A DNA stretch of 8,376 nucleotides from contig PMLH01000386.1 in the NCBI GenBank assembly GCA_003159055.1, positions 1-8,376 on the forward strand, in the 5' to 3' direction. This DNA comes from Myxococcales bacterium (GTDB taxonomy: Bacteria; Myxococcota; Polyangia; Fen-1088). Shown here one piece after another: positions 6,297-8,376 of the stretch. Position 1 is the first letter of the stretch; each line of letters begins with the position of its first letter. The position numbers and the translations under genes are program-made. The notes beneath the pieces are model-generated. The model was not told the DNA's origin. It ran no database searches and saw only the letters and a list, made by a program, of their open reading frames with translations.

Positions 6297-6704
6297 GGTT
6301 ACCCTCCTAGGTGACGTTCGATTGTCAGGCCGTTCCCGACCGCCGTCAAACTCGCGCCCCTTGAGCCATCCAAAGAGCTTGGACGGCTTGGTGTCCTTGA
6401 CGGCCTTCAACTCGCCACCGAACGCATCCCGGTAGACCTGCTGGGCGCCCGCCACTCCCAGCACGCCAGCGTTGACCAGCGCTTCCAGGCGGCGGCGAAC
6501 GCATCCACGCCCCGCTGCCCTCAGCACCGCCAGGCTGTCCGCGGCGACGCTGGCGCGCGCGTACTCCATGGTGGAAAATCCCGGCAGCAGGCAGCGTGAC
6601 CGCATGACGAGCTCGTCGGCTGTGCGCTGCGAGTCGAACTGCGCGGGGAGATGGTCGCGGTCGCGAATCGTTTCCTTGAGTACCGAGCGGGTCTTCGTAG
6701 TCAT
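6297..6704 (-). CDS. unknown phage protein, no in-frame stop before the lipoprotein
   Basis: 136 codons from ATG 6704 to the base before the lipoprotein ATG. AGGAGG lies 10 bases upstream of the start, and the start is 2 bases after the stop of the 58-residue gene (TGACCATG). The product begins MTTKTRSVLKETIRDRD, is largely helical and Ala/Arg-rich (ARASVAADSLAVLRAAG, about 49-65; RRRLEALVNAGVLGVAGAQQ, about 69-88) and reaches SKLFGWLKGREFDGG at the end. I do not recognise a family. No stop occurs in this frame before 6296, so the coding sequence runs on into the lipoprotein. In the +1 frame from the GGGG near 6355 the reading becomes GASLTAVGNGLTIERHLGG and stops at TAA 6301-6299, two bases before the lipoprotein ATG. 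The true end is therefore unsettled: fusion, frameshift or sequence error. Confidence 0.55.
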
Positions 6705-6706
6705 GG

Positions 6707-6883
6707 TCAGCAGGCCTCCTGAATGGCTGGCATCTCGTGCTGGGTCTTCGCGCACTCGGTCGCGTAGGAGCACAGGTTGGGCAGCGGGCGGGGGTTAAAG
6801 CCGCCAATCTCGGCCATCATGTCGGCCATCGGGATGACCGGTAGTTCCTGTGTCGTGCGGTTCGTTCGTCGCGTCGTTTCCAT
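6707..6883 (-). CDS. 58-residue Cys-containing small protein
   Basis: ATG 6883 to TGA 6709-6707. The protein begins METTRRTNRTTQELPVIP, continues with MADMMAEIGGFNPRPLPN, and ends LCSYATECAKTQHEMPAIQEAC. It has three Cys (38, 44, 58), a basic Thr-rich N-terminus, no signal peptide and no membrane segment. There is no Shine-Dalgarno, but a good promoter ends 6 bases before the ATG, which fits leaderless translation. The next gene starts 2 bases after its stop, so it is the first gene of the accessory cassette. I do not recognise a family. Support is the promoter placement, the exact junction with the next gene and the absence of any other reading of this interval. Confidence 0.6.
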   Translation of the reverse strand: METTRRTNRTTQELPVIPMADMMAEIGGFNPRPLPNLCSYATECAKTQHEMPAIQEAC

Positions 6884-6917
6884 GATTTAATCTTACGCTA
6901 TCGTTCGCGTATGTCAA
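6884..6917 (-). promoter_or_regulatory. sigma-70-type promoter giving a near-leaderless transcript
   Basis: Minus strand: TTGACA (6917-6912, perfect -35), a 16-base spacer, TAAGAT (6895-6890, 4 of 6 consensus), then TAAATC and the ATG at 6883. Transcription would start at or within a base or two of the ATG. It sits in an 85-base gap that separates the 136-residue gene from the small-protein/lipoprotein cassette and is AT-rich compared with its neighbours. It is the best promoter in the window. Confidence 0.65.
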
Positions 6918-6968
6918 CAGATGGACAAAGAAAAAGCACTGAACGGGTGGCCAGCCTGCAAAGGCCAG

Positions 6969-7379
6969 CTATTTCGCTGACTTGTGCGTCACAGATGACA
7001 GGGTGGCTTGGGTCGCGGTCTGCGATACGACCCAGAGCTTCTCGGCGGCGGCCAGTGCAGCGATCGCAGCTCGTCGGCGCGGTGCCGTGGCCTTGATGGT
7101 GACGGTTTCAGATCCGCTCATCCTGGCGATGACCGCGGCCTGGTCAGCTGTGAGTTCTCCCGCAGGACGCTTCGACCACCGGGACGCTATTGCTGCCCTC
7201 GCGTTGGCCTGGCGCTCCTCGGCTGGCATACGCAGGGAGGTTTCCCGGCGCTGCGCCTCGGTGTTGAGACTGGCCAGATATCTCGCGCACGCCGATTTGA
7301 GCGTCGCATCTGGCACGCCCTTGTAGGCTTCGAGTCCTCTGGCGATTTCTGATCTGGATATCACGTGTCGATTGGCCAT
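6969..7379 (-). CDS. unknown helical phage protein, 136 residues
   Basis: The product begins MANRHVISRSEIARGLEAYK and is predicted by eye to be almost all helical and Ala-rich, with a basic middle (AAIASRWSKRPAGELTADQ, about 62-80) and a second block RRRAAIAALAAAEKLWVVSQ (about 101-120). There is no Cys-rich motif, signal peptide or membrane segment. The N-terminal third could be DNA-binding, but no helix-turn-helix is clear. AGGA lies about 8 bases before ATG 7379, overlapping the TAG of the upstream gene 10 bases away. It is the last gene before the promoter-bearing gap. No family recognised. Confidence 0.7.
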   Translation of the reverse strand: MANRHVISRSEIARGLEAYKGVPDATLKSACARYLASLNTEAQRRETSLRMPAEERQANARAAIASRWSKRPAGELTADQAAVIARMSGSETVTIKATAPRRRAAIAALAAAEKLWVVSQTATQATLSSVTHKSAK

Positions 7380-7389
7380 TGTATCTATC

Positions 7390-7656
7390 CTACGGAATCG
7401 CTGTGGTATCGCGATTATTATTCACCGGCGCAGCCTTCGAGATCTTCCAACCCTGCTTGGTGTGGGAGACCCACCGTCGGCCCCGCTCGGTCTCTGCCAC
7501 CCATGTCTCGCCGATCCCACGGTACATCTCGACCTTGGTGGCGTGCATGCCCGCGCTTAACAGCCGCTGCTTGACCGCCACGCTTCCGCGAAAGTGCATG
7601 GCGACTCCGGCGCGGAAGGTCGGGGATTGCTCTTGGCTTCGGTTGGGATTTTTCAC
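7390..7656 (-). CDS. unknown 88-residue phage protein
   Basis: The start is GTG 7656, which overlaps the nuclease stop by 4 bases (GTGA) and has AGGTG 5 bases upstream. A longer reading from ATG 7680 (MHRRTGEIV...) is possible but has a poorer context. The middle and C-terminal part looks beta-rich, with AGMHATKVEMYRGIGETWVA (34-53) and RGRRWVSHTKQGWKISKA, and the tail is polar and Asn-rich. It is basic overall. It may be a small nucleic-acid-binding partner of the nuclease, but this is only from context. Confidence 0.68.
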   Translation of the reverse strand: MKNPNRSQEQSPTFRAGVAMHFRGSVAVKQRLLSAGMHATKVEMYRGIGETWVAETERGRRWVSHTKQGWKISKAAPVNNNRDTTAIP

Positions 7657-8006
7657 AATTTCACCTGTCCGACGATGCATTTTAGTTCGCTGGCCCTGGT
7701 CAACTCGTGGCGTGTGCGCAGATACCACTCCCGCGCCTGCTGGCGCGAATGCACCACCACCACAGAAGAGCCGCGCCAGTCGCGAGCGAATTCCTTCTGG
7801 CCATTGTCCTGCTCTCCGTCGGGAGCCTTGATCTCGACCTTATAGTCTCGCCCGCAGAATCCGACGAGCAAATCTGGCAAGCGCTTACCGAACTTGGACA
7901 GGTCGACCACGGACGCCCCGAGCTGCTCTAGTTCGAGCTGAATCTCTCCATGGTTCGCGTCGCGGTGATGCTTACGAAAGCCGCTGGCGTGAGGGCCATG
8001 CTTCAT
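7653..8006 (-). CDS. VRR-NUC-like PD-(D/E)xK nuclease
   Basis: 117 residues from ATG 8006, a typical size for phage VRR-NUC proteins. The core is visible: a helix with Glu21 (HGEIQLELEQLG, 19-30), LPDLLVG (43-49) with Asp45, YKVEIKAPDG (55-64) with the Glu58-x-Lys60 pair, GQKEFARDWRG (69-79) with Gln70, then VVVVHSRQQA. This order (E...D...ExK...Q) is that of VRR-NUC/Holliday-type resolvase nucleases that cut branched or flapped DNA. The start overlaps the ATPase stop by 4 bases (ATGA), so the two are probably made together. A longer in-frame reading from 8111 lies within the ATPase gene and is not needed. Confidence 0.82.
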   Translation of the reverse strand: MKHGPHASGFRKHHRDANHGEIQLELEQLGASVVDLSKFGKRLPDLLVGFCGRDYKVEIKAPDGEQDNGQKEFARDWRGSSVVVVHSRQQAREWYLRTRHELTRASELKCIVGQVKL

Positions 8007-8376
8007 CGCTTCGATTTCCCTTCTGACGCTTCGATGATCCTGTTTACCCGGTTCATGCGGGCCGACTGCACGGCGCTGGAGTAGGAGTCCGATTGCCACG
8101 CACCTTCGCACCCGTGGCTCTTGGCAAATGCCTGGCGCCCATCGCGGTCGAGCTGTCTCCAGGTCGGGAACTGAACCACGGTGAAGCGCGCCACCATGGC
8201 CCGGTCGATGAGCTGCATTTCGTTGGTGGTCGCCGCAAGGGTGACGTGGCTGGGCAGGTTCTCGATCATGGTCAGCGCCGCCGTCATGGCGGTGTTGAGT
8301 TCGCGCGTGGCCCCATCGCTCGCGTCGCCGCGCTGGCCAAAAATACCGTCGGCCTCATCGAGCACCCACAGCGCCG
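8003..8376 (-). CDS. AAA+ ATPase, C-terminal part (5' end outside window)
   Basis: The frame is open to the right edge. The visible 124 residues start ALWVLDEADGIFGQRG, a Walker B with the LDEAD/DE pair, preceded by the hydrophobic strand. Then come DASDGATRELNTAMTAALTM (like the second-region helix), SHVTLAATTNEM with sensor-1 Thr/Asn, and LIDRAMVARF with the Arg of a probable arginine finger, as in the classical AAA group. The C-terminal lid is short and ends EASEGKSKR. Walker A must lie to the right of the window. Its coupling to a nuclease suggests DNA replication, recombination or unwinding, but a classical AAA protein remodeler is also possible. Confidence 0.85.
   Translation of the reverse strand, partial: ALWVLDEADGIFGQRGDASDGATRELNTAMTAALTMIENLPSHVTLAATTNEMQLIDRAMVARFTVVQFPTWRQLDRDGRQAFAKSHGCEGAWQSDSYSSAVQSARMNRVNRIIEASEGKSKR

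Noticed and set aside
6935..6968. Possible terminator after the 136-residue gene (TGGCC...GGCCA stem)
   Set aside because: Only 5 bp with a 10-base loop, and the T-rich stretch TTTTTCTTT lies over 10 bases downstream; too weak to call.
7657..7728. Longer start (7680 or 7728) for the 88-residue protein
   Set aside because: GTG 7656 has the GTGA overlap and a well-spaced AGGTG; the extra residues lie within the nuclease gene.

Overview
The window is part of a tailed double-stranded DNA phage (or a prophage, or a viral contig) of a high-GC host. All supported genes lie on the minus strand and read from base 8376 down to base 1. They are tightly packed, with 4-base stop/start overlaps (ATGA, GTGA) and short gaps, as is usual for phage operons. 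The lipoprotein gene has a lipobox-type signal peptide, a long Asp/Thr/Pro-rich linker and a Cys-rich C-terminal part. This suggests a diderm host, and the style resembles secreted proteins of myxobacteria and related groups; the host assignment is inference.

Layout in transcription order. (1) 8376-7390: the end of an AAA+ ATPase, a VRR-NUC-like PD-(D/E)xK nuclease overlapping it by ATGA, and an 88-residue unknown protein overlapping the nuclease by GTGA. These look like a replication or recombination operon. (2) 7379-6969: a helical 136-residue unknown protein. (3) 6917-5643: a good promoter that would give a nearly leaderless transcript of a 58-residue Cys-containing protein, followed by a ~136-codon unknown gene and a Cys-rich lipoprotein. 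The last two share one open frame with no stop between them, although each has its own Shine-Dalgarno. This block looks like an accessory (moron-like) cassette. (4) 5588-4331: a ParB-like domain protein and a class I SAM methyltransferase with a Trm1-like motif IV. (5) 4313-2945: a second candidate leaderless promoter, an HNH endonuclease, and a phage Gp37/Gp68-family protein (DUF5131) with the three-Cys motif. (6) 2917-1: small terminase, large terminase (ATPase plus nuclease) and the N-terminal ~300 residues of a DUF935/Mu gp29-type portal protein, which runs off the left edge.

Together the genes run from DNA processing, through an accessory cassette and a DNA- or RNA-modification-like cassette, into the DNA packaging module. 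The points most worth checking are the missing stop before the lipoprotein, the Cys-rich lipoprotein itself, the paired promoters abutting start codons, a perfect 10-bp inverted repeat in the end of the methyltransferase gene, a G9 tract inside that gene, and the ParB/methyltransferase/three-Cys neighbourhood. No tRNA, rRNA, CRISPR array or insertion sequence is visible. No gene-free stretch longer than about 90 bases exists.
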